Of a stretch of DNA of 64,000 nt, positions 25,475 to 34,241 are shown one piece after another (position 1 is the stretch's first letter; each line of letters begins with the position of its first letter). A program made the translations under genes and the position numbers. The DNA is from Devosia submarina (GTDB lineage: Bacteria; Pseudomonadota; Alphaproteobacteria; Rhizobiales; Devosiaceae). The notes beneath the pieces are model-generated. The model was not told the DNA's origin. It was given only the letters and a program-made list of their open reading frames with translations, and searched no databases. The DNA lies in assembly GCF_003056345.1 (NCBI RefSeq), contig NZ_PYWB01000003.1, positions 124,001 to 188,000 on the forward strand, written 5' to 3'.

Positions 25475-25810
25475 ATGACCGACATTAATGCCTTCATCGA
25501 CGACAAGGTGAAGAACAATGACATCTTCCTGTTCATGAAGGGTTCGCCCGATTTTCCCCAGTGCGGCTTCTCCGGTCAGGTCGTGCAGATCCTGAACTAT
25601 CTCGGCGTCGAATATGGCAGCGCCAATGTGCTGGAAAGCGCCGAGCTGCGCGACGGCATCAAGGCCTATACCAATTGGCCGACCATTCCCCAGCTCTACA
25701 TCAAGGGCGAATTCGTCGGCGGCGCCGATATCGTGCGTGAGATGTTCCAGGCCGGCGAGCTGCAGAGCCAGCTCGAAGCGGCCGGTATTGCGGTGAAGCA
25801 GTCGGCCTGA
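25475..25810 (+). CDS. grxD: CGFS-type monothiol glutaredoxin
   Basis: A 111-residue Grx4-type glutaredoxin. The active site CGFS is at residues 30-33, with the glutathione-binding WPTIPQ at 68-73 and GGADI at 82-86, all intact. Such proteins bind a glutathione-ligated [2Fe-2S] cluster, transfer clusters and act with BolA. ATG 25475 fits the family start (xxxAxIxxxVxxNDIxLFMKG). It closes the run purL-bolA-DUF6665-HAD-grxD, has a candidate promoter of its own and is followed by a strong terminator. Confidence 0.96.
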   Translation: MTDINAFIDDKVKNNDIFLFMKGSPDFPQCGFSGQVVQILNYLGVEYGSANVLESAELRDGIKAYTNWPTIPQLYIKGEFVGGADIVREMFQAGELQSQLEAAGIAVKQSA

Positions 25811-25829
25811 AGCCAGTCTCTTTAGAAAG

Positions 25830-25857
25830 CGCCGGACCCCAAAGTCCGGCGTTTTTT
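25830..25857 (+). terminator. intrinsic terminator after grxD
   Basis: An 8-bp stem CGCCGGAC/GTCCGGCG (25830-25837 and 25844-25851, loop CCCAAA) is followed by six T residues. It overlaps the stop codon region of the convergent Dabb gene. Confidence 0.92.
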
Positions 25858-26143
25858 ATTGCGCCTCGAAATCGGCGGAAAGGCGTAGCTCGCGCAAGGG
25901 GCGGACGCGCCGGGTAGCCTCGGCATAGGTCGGGTGTGCCTTGTATTGCGCCAGCGCCTCTGCATCCTTGAACTCGGCATAAACGACCACGTCCACCTCG
26001 TTGGAGATCTGGTCGACCTTGCTGTTGCGGCTCACCTCGAAATGCTGGCTGTGCGGGATGGTGGCTAAAAGGTTCAGCCCCTCGCAGATAGCTTCGACGC
26101 TCTCGCCCGGCTTGGCGGTGAAAAACACGATATGGCGGATCAA
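25856..26143 (-). CDS. Dabb (stress-responsive alpha/beta barrel) protein
   Basis: A 95-residue dimeric ferredoxin-like barrel protein of the Dabb family. The start MIRHIVFFTAKPG and the central VDVVVYAEFKDAEALAQYKAHP followed by tail residues match the family. Members range from stress-induced plant proteins to bacterial enzymes such as olivetolic acid cyclase-like cyclases, so no specific activity can be given. It is convergent to grxD, with overlapping termination signals, and divergent from an MFS gene at 26295. Confidence 0.88.
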   Translation of the reverse strand: MIRHIVFFTAKPGESVEAICEGLNLLATIPHSQHFEVSRNSKVDQISNEVDVVVYAEFKDAEALAQYKAHPTYAEATRRVRPLRELRLSADFEAQ

Positions 26144-26294
26144 AGGAAACGTCCTTGTTTTTGCGGCACCTTGTCGGTGCGATCAACGCAGGCGTCAAGT
26201 CATCAGCGCCATTGATGGAAGCCATTCCGCTTTGTTGCTTGCGACATCCGGGCGCAGGCGTACAAGGAAGCGAGCCCATTCGAGATAGCCTGCC

Positions 26295-27512
26295 ATGCCT
26301 TCGACCGCCCTTCGCCCTGCCGTGCCCCTGCTTGTCCTGATCATTGCGGGCTGCATCATTGCTGCGATCGGCAATGGCGTGCGCACCAGCTTCGGCCTTT
26401 TCACGCTTCCCATGACCAGCGATCTGAGCCTGAGCCGCGAGGGCTGGGGAATGGCGATGGCCATCCAGAACCTGGCGTGGGGCATAGCCCAGCCCTTCGC
26501 TGGCGCCTTTGCCGATCGGGTCGGTACCGGCCGAACGATTGCTGTTGGTGCTGCCATCTATGCCTTGGGTGTTCTGGGCATGGCATTTTCGCCAACAGCG
26601 GGGTTTCTGACCGTAACGGCAGGCATCATCACCGGCGTTGGCATCGCCGTTTGCTCCTTCAGCGTCGTCATGGCCGCCTTCGGCCGCTCGGTTCCGGCAG
26701 AAAAGCGCTCGCTGATTTTCGGCGTGGCGACGGCTGCTTCCTCTTTTGGGCAATTCGCCTTTGCTCCGATCAGCCAGGGCTTCATCAATGCCTTTGGCTG
26801 GCAATCGGCCCTGCTCTACCTCGGCATGGCGCTGCTGCTGATCATCCCGCTGAGCTACGCCTTGCGTGGGCATACCGAAAATACCACCGGCCATGCCGAT
26901 TTGCCCTTCATGGAGGCGCTTGCCAAGGCCTGGGGGCATGGCTCCTATCGCCTGCTGGTGATCGGCTTTTTTGTTTGCGGCTTTCACCTCGCCTTCATCA
27001 ACGTCCACATGCCGGCCTACCTTGTGCAATGCGGGCTTTCGCCAGAAGTGGGCAGCTGGACCATTGCCGTTATTGGCCTCTTCAACATCATGGGCTCGCT
27101 GCTTGCCGGCTATCTCGGTGGCCGCCTGCCCAAGCAGATACTGCTCGCAACCATTTATTTCCTGCGCGCCGTGGCCATCGGCTTGTTCCTGCTGATTCCC
27201 GTGAGCGAAGTCACCGCTTACGCCTTTGCAGCGGCCATGGGTCTGCTTTGGCTCTCTACCGTCCCGCTGACGGCAGGTCTGGTTACGCTGTTTTTCGGCG
27301 CCCGTTATATGGGAATGCTTTATGGCGTGGCCTTCCTCAGCCACCAGATCGGCTCTTTTGTGGGCGTCTGGCTGGGTGGCTATGTCTATGATCAGACCGG
27401 CTCCTATAGTCTTGTGTGGTACCTGGGCGTTCTGCTTGGCCTTGGTTCTGCTGCCCTGCACCTGCCCATCAATGAGCGCGGTGCACCTTCTTTTGTCCTC
27501 AAGACCGCCTGA
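26295..27512 (+). CDS. MFS transporter (OFA/MCT-like)
   Basis: A 405-residue protein with twelve predicted helices. The start of helix 1 (AGCIIAAIGNGVRTSFGLFTLPM at about residues 18-40, quoted in part) and the loop FADRVGTGRTIAVG (motif A region) resemble the monocarboxylate/oxalate-formate antiporter-like branch of MFS. Substrates of these chromosomal members are mostly unknown; organic anions are likely. Hairpin TCGGCAG/CTGCCGA follows the stop without a T tract. The next gene is another MFS exporter, 129 nt downstream. Confidence 0.85.
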   Translation: MPSTALRPAVPLLVLIIAGCIIAAIGNGVRTSFGLFTLPMTSDLSLSREGWGMAMAIQNLAWGIAQPFAGAFADRVGTGRTIAVGAAIYALGVLGMAFSPTAGFLTVTAGIITGVGIAVCSFSVVMAAFGRSVPAEKRSLIFGVATAASSFGQFAFAPISQGFINAFGWQSALLYLGMALLLIIPLSYALRGHTENTTGHADLPFMEALAKAWGHGSYRLLVIGFFVCGFHLAFINVHMPAYLVQCGLSPEVGSWTIAVIGLFNIMGSLLAGYLGGRLPKQILLATIYFLRAVAIGLFLLIPVSEVTAYAFAAAMGLLWLSTVPLTAGLVTLFFGARYMGMLYGVAFLSHQIGSFVGVWLGGYVYDQTGSYSLVWYLGVLLGLGSAALHLPINERGAPSFVLKTA

Positions 27513-27641
27513 CGGAAACCTTCGGCAGGAACCATCGTTTTCTGCCGATCAAAGCTTGCCAAAGCCTCACACGGGGTTCATGGTCCGCCCAACCACGACT
27601 TTGGCGCCCCTCCTGCGGCGACTTCATTTCAGAGATCACCC

Positions 27642-28892
27642 ATGTCCGACCATTTCACGCGCGTTCTTTCGCGTCCCGAATTCATTGGCCTGATTGCAGC
27701 GCTGATGGCGCTGAATGCCCTGGCGATCGACGTCATGCTGCCGGCCCTGCCCTATATGGGCGAGGCGCTTGGCGTGGCGAGCGAGAACGAGCGGCAATTC
27801 GTGATCTCCTCCTATATGCTGGGCATGGGCATTGCCGTGCTGGCGTTCGGGCCGCTGACCGACCGCTTTGGCCGGCGAGCGCCGCTGCTGGCCGGCATGG
27901 CGCTCTATATCGCGGCGGCCATTGCCGCGATTTTTGCGCCCAGCTTTGCCATCCTGCTGGTGTTGAGGTTCATCCAGGGCATGGGTGCCGCCAGCGTGCG
28001 CGTGATTGCCACCGCCGTGGTGCGCGACCGCTATTCGGGTCGCGAAATGGCCGAAGTCATGTCGTTGACCTTCATGGTCTTCATGGCGATTCCCGTTATC
28101 GCGCCCGGCATTGGCCAGATCATCCTCCTGGTTGGTGACTGGCACAATATCTTCATCTTCATGGGCGTGCTGGCGGCAGCTTTCTGGCTGTGGACCTTTA
28201 TCCGCCTGCCCGAAACCCTTCCCGTGGAACACCGTCGGCCGCTCAGCTTCAAGGCCGTGCTCGATGGGTTCGTGATCGTTTTCACCAACCGCGTGGCCAT
28301 CTCCTATGGGCTGGCCGGCACTTTCCTCTTCGGCGCCCTGTTCGGTTTCATCAGCTCGAGCCAGCAGATCTATGTCGATATTTATGATCTGGGGGTCTAC
28401 TTCCCCGTCGCCTTTGCCGCCATGGCAGGCTTGATGGGCGTTTCGTCCTTCACCAATTCGCGCATTGTGCGCCGCATTGGCATGCGCCGGCTGTCGCATG
28501 GGGCCATGCTGTCGTTCACCGGCTTTGCTGCCGTGTGGCTGTTCTTTGCGCTGATCGGCTTCCTGCCGCTCTGGCTGTTTTTCTCGCTTCTGGCCGTAAT
28601 CATGTTCAGCTTCGGCTGGGCCGCGTCCAACATGAACTCGCTCTCCATGGAGCCCTTGGGCGCGGTGGCCGGCACCGCCGCCGCGGTGTTCGGCTTTATC
28701 CAGACCGTGGGCGGCGCACTGATCGGCAGCTATACCGGGCAGCATTTCGACGGCACCACCGTTCCGGCCGCTACGGGATATTTCAGCATGGGCGTGCTGG
28801 CACTGATCTGCATCCTCATCGCCGAGCGCGGCAAGCTTTTCGGCGTGGGAGAGGAACATAGCGACGCCGATCTTAGCCATGCTGCCCACTGA
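27642..28892 (+). CDS. Bcr/CflA family multidrug efflux MFS transporter
   Basis: A 416-residue, twelve-helix drug:H+ antiporter. The opening IAALMALNALAIDVMLPALP (about residues 13-32), motif A as GPLTDRFGRRAPLL near 69-82, and the Bcr/CflA-specific RFIQGMGAASVRVIATAVVRD near 108-128 (quoted in part) identify the family. E. coli Bcr exports bicyclomycin and other compounds; the substrate here is unknown. A hairpin 47 nt after the stop may terminate transcription. Confidence 0.88.
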   Translation: MSDHFTRVLSRPEFIGLIAALMALNALAIDVMLPALPYMGEALGVASENERQFVISSYMLGMGIAVLAFGPLTDRFGRRAPLLAGMALYIAAAIAAIFAPSFAILLVLRFIQGMGAASVRVIATAVVRDRYSGREMAEVMSLTFMVFMAIPVIAPGIGQIILLVGDWHNIFIFMGVLAAAFWLWTFIRLPETLPVEHRRPLSFKAVLDGFVIVFTNRVAISYGLAGTFLFGALFGFISSSQQIYVDIYDLGVYFPVAFAAMAGLMGVSSFTNSRIVRRIGMRRLSHGAMLSFTGFAAVWLFFALIGFLPLWLFFSLLAVIMFSFGWAASNMNSLSMEPLGAVAGTAAAVFGFIQTVGGALIGSYTGQHFDGTTVPAATGYFSMGVLALICILIAERGKLFGVGEEHSDADLSHAAH

Positions 28893-28938
28893 GTTTTTCG
28901 GATCGCTCACAGACGGGGCTTTCAGCTTCGCAGGATTG

Positions 28939-28972
28939 CAAGGGGCGTGCGCAAGCATCGCCCCTTGTGCGT
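28939..28972 (+). terminator. possible terminator after the Bcr/CflA gene
   Basis: A perfect 9-bp stem CAAGGGGCG/CGCCCCTTG (28939-28947 and 28959-28967, 11-nt loop) is followed by TGCGTTTT, a weak T tract. It may end the MFS message. Confidence 0.5.
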
Positions 28973-28985
28973 TTTGAACAGCGTT

Positions 28986-29046
28986 GATGTGGCGAGGCCC
29001 TGCCTCGGAGTAGTTTAGTGTGTGTGAGACAGAGCCTCGCCACATC
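28986..29046. repeat. long inverted repeat (21-bp arms)
   Basis: Arms at 28986-29006 and 29026-29046 pair at 19 of 21 positions around a 19-nt loop. The outer 12 bp, GATGTGGCGAGG/CCTCGCCACATC, are perfect. It appears once in this window and lies directly after the possible terminator of the Bcr/CflA gene. Confidence 0.7.
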
Positions 29047-29279
29047 AGATGGGATTTTAGGCTGATCCCGGCGCGACTCTGGACGAGAGGCGTCAATAGC
29101 CCCCACAATCACTTCCGCCGTCCTACGGGGATCGCGACATCCCCGCCCCATCTGCCCCTTCACAAGCCGGTTCGCGCGACCCGCTGGTTAGTGAAGGCAG
29201 TGGGGGGAGATTAGCGCAGGAGGATGGTGGGAGGAGAAGCGGGAGAGATTTAGTTCGCCGGATCAGCCACAAACGCGGT

Positions 29280-29402
29280 GTCATCCCGGACTTGCTCCGG
29301 GATCCATCCTGAGATGGCTTATTGGATGGAGGTGGATCGTTTGAACCACCTTGCGGCTGGGGTGGGATCTTGGGGTGGGCCCCGGGTCGAGCCCGGGGTG
29401 AC
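29280..29402. repeat. RPE-like dispersed palindromic repeat, copy 2
   Basis: The element starts GTCATCCCGGACTTGCTCC and ends with the inverse of GTCACCCCGGGCTCGACCC, so its two ends are inverted relatives of each other, each itself a small palindrome (CCCGG...CCGGG). This is the arrangement of the repeats dispersed in intergenic regions of many Hyphomicrobiales genomes. Other copies in the window are at 17157, 30875 and 56109. Confidence 0.75.
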
Positions 29403-29473
29403 ATTGTGGGTGGGATGGGATGGTGCCACTGCACGCAGGCCTTTTGCCAAGCTGCGACCGTGGATGCTCAGTA

Positions 29474-29499
29474 GCCTCATGGTGAGGCTGTCGAACCAT
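29474..29499 (-). repeat. TTCGACAG-type dispersed repeat, copy 1
   Basis: The minus strand reads ATGGTTCGACAGCCTCACCATGAGGC and matches 34242-34267 on the plus strand at 25 of 26 positions (shown here as one unit of two half-sites). The motif contains the small dyad CCTCA...TGAGG. Similar TTCGACAGGCTCA elements are common between genes in many proteobacteria. Confidence 0.65.
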
Positions 29500-29667
29500 A
29501 AGGGCGTGGCACACGAGGCCTCCACTGCACGGCCCCGTGATTCGATGGGATCACCATACGGCCTTTGGGAACACCGGCGATGTATGATCAGCATCACCAC
29601 CCCTTGCCCTCCCTGCACGAGTCATGACTGATAGATCAGCTTCACTGACCATTTCTGGACCCGCCAC

Positions 29668-30864
29668 ATGCCCCTAAACACGGGACGCTCCTATCTCGCT
29701 ATTCCTGGCCCTTCCGTGTCGCCCGACCGGGTGCTCAATGCCATGCACCGGACGGCGCCGAACATTTATGAGGGCGAACTGGTCGAGATGACGAAAACGA
29801 TCATCGATGACCTCAAGCGGGTGGCAATGACGGCTCAGAATGTTGCCATCTACATCACCAATGGCCATGGCGCCTGGGAGGCGGCTAATTGCAACATGTT
29901 CAGCCGCGGTGACCGCGCGCTCCTTGCAGCAACAGGCCGCTTCGGCTTTGGCTGGGCGGAGGCGGCGCGCCGGCAAGGAATAGAGATCGATATCATCGAC
30001 TTCGGCAAGAACGGCCCGGCTGATCCGCAGCGGATTGCCCAGGCGTTGGAGGCAGACAAAGCGCGGGAGATTCGGGCTGTGCTTGTCACCCATGTCGATA
30101 CGGCCTCCAGCGCCCGCAATGACATTGCCGCCATCCGTGCAGCGATCGATGCTACAGGCCATCCCGCGCTCCTAGCCGTGGACGCGATTGCTTCGCTCGG
30201 ATGCGACGAGCTGCGGATGGATGATTGGGGCATCGATGTTCTTGTTGGCGCGAGCCAGAAGGGCCTAATGGTGCCGCCCGGACTGGGCTTTATCTGGTTT
30301 TCGGACAAGGCGCTGGAACTGTCGCAAAGCGCGGACCTTGTGACGCCCTATTGGGACTGGAAGCCACGCGGGATCGGCGCCGAGTTCTGGCAATATTTTG
30401 GCGGTACGGCGCCGACGCACCATCTTTATGGATTACGTGAAGCGCTCACCATGATCCTTGATGAAGAGGGGCTTGAAAACGTCTGGGCGCGGCATCACAA
30501 GCTGGCAAGCGCCGTCTGGGCGGCGTTCGGGGCCTGGGGCCAGGGCAGCGCCATTGCCCTAAACGTCGCCGACACGAAATCACGCGGTTGGTCGGTGACA
30601 TCGGCAACTATCCCCAATGGCGGCGCGGGCGCCTTGCGGGCCTGGCTGGAAGCGGAAGCCGGTGTGACGCTGGGTATTGGCCTGGGCATGGCGGCGCCTC
30701 ATGAGCCCGCCTATGCCGATTTCCTGCGCGTGGGGCACATGGGCCATGTGAATGCGCACATGGTGCTGGGTGTTTTGGCGAGCATGGAAGCGGGGCTGCA
30801 GGCACTGGACATTCCGCATGGAACGGGGGCACTGGAGGCGGCCGCGCGAGCGGTTTGGAAGTAA
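29668..30864 (+). CDS. class V aminotransferase (serine/alanine-glyoxylate type)
   Basis: A 398-residue PLP enzyme of fold type I. Recognisable are the start IPGPSVSPDRVLNAM (12-26), the PLP phosphate region GHGAWEAA (66-73), THVDTASSA (141-149), the cofactor Asp172 in VDAIASLG, and the Schiff-base Lys198 in GASQKGLMVPPGLGF. This set matches serine-glyoxylate and alanine-glyoxylate aminotransferases, which use glyoxylate as amino acceptor. No other serine-cycle genes are near, so the donor is uncertain. A long repeat-filled gap precedes it and an RPE-like repeat follows. Confidence 0.88.
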   Translation: MPLNTGRSYLAIPGPSVSPDRVLNAMHRTAPNIYEGELVEMTKTIIDDLKRVAMTAQNVAIYITNGHGAWEAANCNMFSRGDRALLAATGRFGFGWAEAARRQGIEIDIIDFGKNGPADPQRIAQALEADKAREIRAVLVTHVDTASSARNDIAAIRAAIDATGHPALLAVDAIASLGCDELRMDDWGIDVLVGASQKGLMVPPGLGFIWFSDKALELSQSADLVTPYWDWKPRGIGAEFWQYFGGTAPTHHLYGLREALTMILDEEGLENVWARHHKLASAVWAAFGAWGQGSAIALNVADTKSRGWSVTSATIPNGGAGALRAWLEAEAGVTLGIGLGMAAPHEPAYADFLRVGHMGHVNAHMVLGVLASMEAGLQALDIPHGTGALEAAARAVWK

Positions 30865-30874
30865 TCCACTGAGC

Positions 30875-30958
30875 GTCACCCTGGGGCCTGACCGAGGGCA
30901 CTGCACTTCCTAAACTCCGTGTAAAGTGTAACGCCCCCGGGTCGAGCCCGAGGATGAC
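30875..30958. repeat. RPE-like dispersed palindromic repeat, copy 3
   Basis: Starts GTCACCCTGGGGCCTGACC and ends CGGGTCGAGCCCGAGGATGAC, again inverted relatives of each other. It fills the 125-nt gap between the convergent aminotransferase and IMPase genes, where it might serve as a bidirectional transcript end. Confidence 0.7.
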
Positions 30959-30989
30959 GATCGCGTTTGGGAAGCGACTTGGCGTCCGG

Positions 30990-31808
30990 CTAGAACGTAA
31001 AAACCTCGCGCCGCAGGACGTCCCAGCTTTCGCGGTCAGCCGTCACCAGCAGGCCGCCATCAACATGATGGGGCTGGTAGGGCGAGCCGTCGATGCGGGC
31101 TGCGTAGCCCCCGGCTTCCTGGCTGATCAGGACGCCGGCCAGATGGTCCCAGGGCATGAGCTTGTTGTAGCAGGAAAACTGCGTGTGGCCGGAAACGAAG
31201 ATGCGGTATTCGTGGCCTGCGCAGCGGAAATTGCTCATCAGGCGAACTTTGTCGCTGTTTTGCAGGATCCGGGCGCGGGAGCCGGCTGGCATATAGGCAG
31301 CCGATGCCGTGCCCACCATGTCCTCTAGCGGCAGTGGCGGCGCGACACGGAGCGCCACGGCTTCGCCATTGGGCCGCCGCAGCCAGGCGCCGCCGCCTCG
31401 CTCGGCCATGATCCAGTCATCGCCCATGGGATCATAGATGATCCCGGCCACGGTTTCGCCACCCGAAACTACTGCCGCCATGCAGGCAAAGAGCGGCATG
31501 CCGGCAGCATAATTGGCCGTGCCATCAATGGGGTCGACCACAATGGCGAGATCCGCATCAGCCAGGCGGCCAAGCAGCGCCGGGTCGGCTGCGACGGACT
31601 CTTCGCCCACAAACAGCGCCTCGGGCATCCATTGCGCAATGCGCGTCTTGATCACCTGTTCGGTGGCGATATCGGCTTCGGTGACCAGATCGATCGCTTC
31701 GGTCTTGGTGTGGACCATGCTGGCATCGAGCCGCCGGAAGCGCGGCAGGGCCTCGGCGCGCGAAGCATCGCGAAGGATATTGGCAAGCTCCAGGGCATCA
31801 AAGGTCAC
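30990..31808 (-). CDS. inositol monophosphatase family protein
   Basis: A 272-residue lithium-sensitive phosphatase fold. Metal-binding motifs are intact: GEES at 68-71, DPIDGT at 92-97 and WDHLAG at 220-225. The family covers inositol-1-phosphatase, 3'(2'),5'-bisphosphate nucleotidase, histidinol phosphatase and fructose bisphosphatase activities; the sequence does not decide between them. The GTG start overlaps the ttcA stop by four bases (GTGA), so ttcA and this gene are translationally coupled. Confidence 0.9.
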   Translation of the reverse strand: MTFDALELANILRDASRAEALPRFRRLDASMVHTKTEAIDLVTEADIATEQVIKTRIAQWMPEALFVGEESVAADPALLGRLADADLAIVVDPIDGTANYAAGMPLFACMAAVVSGGETVAGIIYDPMGDDWIMAERGGGAWLRRPNGEAVALRVAPPLPLEDMVGTASAAYMPAGSRARILQNSDKVRLMSNFRCAGHEYRIFVSGHTQFSCYNKLMPWDHLAGVLISQEAGGYAARIDGSPYQPHHVDGGLLVTADRESWDVLRREVFTF

Positions 31809-32674
31809 GAGGCAGTCCTCTTGTCGAACAGGGCGTTGAAATCAAACAGCTTGGTGTCAAGCATGTGGCTGGCATTTATGTTCCCCAGCGCGCGGATCAT
31901 CACGTCCTTGCGGCCGGGCATGCGCCTTTCGATGTCGGCGAGCATGGCCTTCATGGCGTTACGCTCAAGCCCTTCCTGGGAACCACAGAGATCGCAGGGG
32001 ATAATGGGGAAGGCCATGGCATCGGAGAAGCGCTGCAGATCATCCTCGGCGCAATAGATGAGCGGGCGCAGCACCTCGATATCGCCTTCGTCGTTCAGCA
32101 GCCGCGGCGGCATCGCCGCGAGCTTGCCACCATGAAAGAGGTTCATGAAAAAGGTTTCGAGGCTATCGTCGCGATGGTGGCCGAGGACCAGGGCTGTGCA
32201 GCCCTCCTCGCGCGCAATGCGATAAAGATTGCCGCGGCGCAGGCGTGAACACAGCGAGCAATAGGTCGCGCCGGCGGGCAGCTTCTCGGTCACGATCGAA
32301 TAGGTGTCCTTGTATTCGATACGGTGCGGCACGCCGAGCTTACCGAGATAGTCGGGCAGGATGTGCTTGGGGAAATTGGGCTGGCCCTGGTCGAGATTGC
32401 AGGCAAGGAGCTCCACGGGCAGCAGCCCGCGCCATTGCAGATCCAGCAGCAGCGCAAGCATGCCATAGCTGTCCTTGCCGCCCGAAAGCGCCACGAGCCA
32501 TTTCTCGCCGGGCCGCACCATGACAAACTTCTCGAGCGCCTCGCGCGTGTTGCGCACCAGGCGCTTGCGCAGCTTGTTGAACTCGACGGTGTGCGGCGCT
32601 TGGGAATAGACAGGGTGCCCGCCGGTTTCAGCCTCGTCGGGCTGACCCGTCGTTGTTTCCATCACCTCGCTCAT
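31805..32674 (-). CDS. ttcA: tRNA 2-thiocytidine(32) synthetase TtcA
   Basis: A 289-residue ATP-dependent enzyme that thiolates C32 of certain tRNAs. The PP-loop is SGGKDS at 64-69. The [4Fe-4S] cysteines are Cys139, Cys142 and Cys230; the interval 142-230 equals that between Cys125 and Cys213 of E. coli TtcA. ATG 32674 begins a 30-residue acidic, probably disordered N-terminus before the conserved core; the frame continues upstream to 32746. It is divergent from sbmA and coupled to the IMPase gene. Confidence 0.94.
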   Translation of the reverse strand: MSEVMETTTGQPDEAETGGHPVYSQAPHTVEFNKLRKRLVRNTREALEKFVMVRPGEKWLVALSGGKDSYGMLALLLDLQWRGLLPVELLACNLDQGQPNFPKHILPDYLGKLGVPHRIEYKDTYSIVTEKLPAGATYCSLCSRLRRGNLYRIAREEGCTALVLGHHRDDSLETFFMNLFHGGKLAAMPPRLLNDEGDIEVLRPLIYCAEDDLQRFSDAMAFPIIPCDLCGSQEGLERNAMKAMLADIERRMPGRKDVMIRALGNINASHMLDTKLFDFNALFDKRTAS

Positions 32675-32838
32675 GCCGGAACTCGCTCTCGTATCGCTCC
32701 GTAGCTGATAGCGTCCTTGCCCGCAGAGGGGAAGGAAAACCGGCACCTGCGGACCTTACCAAAGCTTAATTTGCCGTTCTTGCTTTCGCCCAGACGCCGC
32801 ATTTAGATGACGCGTCCATAACACCCTGGAGTATCGCG

Positions 32839-34221
32839 GTGTTTCGCTCTTTCTTTCCTGTTCCCAAAGTCTTTTTCACATCGGCATTGGTGTGGATGTT
32901 GTTCGCCACACTGGTGTTTCAGCTAGCGGGTGAACCGCTGCGCAGCGTTATCAGTTTCGATCGATTTGTTACCCCCCCGATTTGCGCTGCTGCGCCCGCC
33001 CCTGATCAAGCGACCGTAGCCGATGAGGCCGTGCCGCAACCGGCAGCGGGAGCCGAGCTAACGGCGCCCAATGCTCCCGCCAGTACCGAAAGCGCCGCCG
33101 TACCCGCGGCTGTTTCCAATTGCGTGCAGCCGGGCGAGATCTTCCTCGAAGGCGGCAGGGTTTGGGAATATTGGTACATCCTGATCTGCTCTGCCCTGTT
33201 TTGCGCCTTTTGGTACTTCTACAAGCGCAACGAGTGGTATTGGTGGTCCGTCGTGGGCAGCACTGCGCTTGTGCTGATCACCTATGGACAGGTGCAGGTC
33301 AGCGCTTTCGTCAATTTTTGGCAAGGCGGGTTCTTCGACGTCGTCCAACGAGCATTGAGCCAGCCTGGGTCCGTGTCGCCCGAAGAATACTGGCCCTATG
33401 TGATCACGCTGATGGCGGTGCTGCTGCCCAACATCATTTTCCTCGTGTTCACTGCCTTCTTCACCTCGCACTATGTATTCCGCTGGCGCAAGGCGATGAC
33501 CGCCTACTACATGAACTATTGGCCACAGCTGCGCTCGGTTGAAGGCGCCGCACAGCGCGTGCAGGAAGATACGATGCGGTTCGCCTCAATCGTGGAGGAT
33601 CTGGGCACCAGCTTCCTGTCGGCGCTGATGACCCTGGTGGTGTTCCTGCCCATTCTTTGGAGGCTATCGGCCAATGTGACCGAGGTGCCGTTCTTTGGAG
33701 AAATCCCGGGCAGTCTTGTGTGGATTGCGCTGGTGGTGTCGGCTTTTGGCACAGCCCTGCTCTGGATTGTCGGCATTCGCCTGCCTGGGCTCAATTTCGA
33801 GAATCAAAAAGTCGAAGCGGCCCTCCGCAAGGAGCTGGTCTATGGCGAGGACCACGCTGACCGAGCCGATCCGCCCACCTTCCGCGAGCTATTTGCCAAT
33901 GTGCAGAAGAACTATTACCGGCTGTACTTCCACTACACCTACTTCAACCTGGCTCGGTATTCGTACCTTCAAGTTGCCGGATATGTGCCGCTGCTGACGC
34001 TGTCGCCATCGATTCTGGCAGGCACGCTTACGTTGGGTATCTACCAGCAGGTGCAGAACGCTTTTGGCGAAGTCGCGACGTCATTCCAGTTCTTTGCACG
34101 GGCATGGACGACCATCGTGGAGCTGCAGTCGATCTATATGCGCCTGCGCCGCTTTGAGGGCTTCATCCCCCAGGATCAGGAACCCATCAATCCAACTGTT
34201 GGAGACGCAGCAACAATCTGA
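32839..34221 (+). CDS. sbmA: SbmA/BacA family peptide transporter
   Basis: A 460-residue inner-membrane transporter of the SbmA/BacA family, which imports peptides such as microcins, bleomycin and, in rhizobia, plant NCR peptides by proton-driven transport. The start MFRSFFPVPK, the VSHYVFRWR-like FTSHYVFRWRKAM, EGAAQRVQEDTMRFAS, KELVYGED and FHYTYFNLAR segments match E. coli SbmA closely. Between helix 1 and helix 2 there is an extra Ala/Pro-rich periplasmic stretch, residues about 47-95, bounded by Cys49 and Cys95; SbmA (406 residues) lacks it. The GTG start has GGAG 9 nt upstream. Confidence 0.93.
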   Translation: MFRSFFPVPKVFFTSALVWMLFATLVFQLAGEPLRSVISFDRFVTPPICAAAPAPDQATVADEAVPQPAAGAELTAPNAPASTESAAVPAAVSNCVQPGEIFLEGGRVWEYWYILICSALFCAFWYFYKRNEWYWWSVVGSTALVLITYGQVQVSAFVNFWQGGFFDVVQRALSQPGSVSPEEYWPYVITLMAVLLPNIIFLVFTAFFTSHYVFRWRKAMTAYYMNYWPQLRSVEGAAQRVQEDTMRFASIVEDLGTSFLSALMTLVVFLPILWRLSANVTEVPFFGEIPGSLVWIALVVSAFGTALLWIVGIRLPGLNFENQKVEAALRKELVYGEDHADRADPPTFRELFANVQKNYYRLYFHYTYFNLARYSYLQVAGYVPLLTLSPSILAGTLTLGIYQQVQNAFGEVATSFQFFARAWTTIVELQSIYMRLRRFEGFIPQDQEPINPTVGDAATI

Positions 34222-34241
34222 GCCCGCACTCCGCCTGCCCC

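Larger units (their letters stand above)
28893..29667. other. 775-nt gene-free intergenic region with hairpins and repeats
   Basis: I find no convincing gene here. The region holds a possible terminator at 28939-28967, a long inverted repeat at 28986-29046, an RPE-like element at 29280-29402 and a TTCGACAG-type repeat at 29474-29499. Purine-rich DNA without motifs lies at about 29190-29255, and the last 165 nt before the aminotransferase presumably hold its promoter, which I could not define. Confidence 0.7.

Noticed and set aside
25701-27461. A 586-codon minus-strand open frame over grxD, the Dabb gene and an MFS gene
   Set aside because: It overlaps recognised genes, including the Dabb gene on the same strand in another frame, and its composition (Gln/His/Arg-rich) is typical of a shadow.
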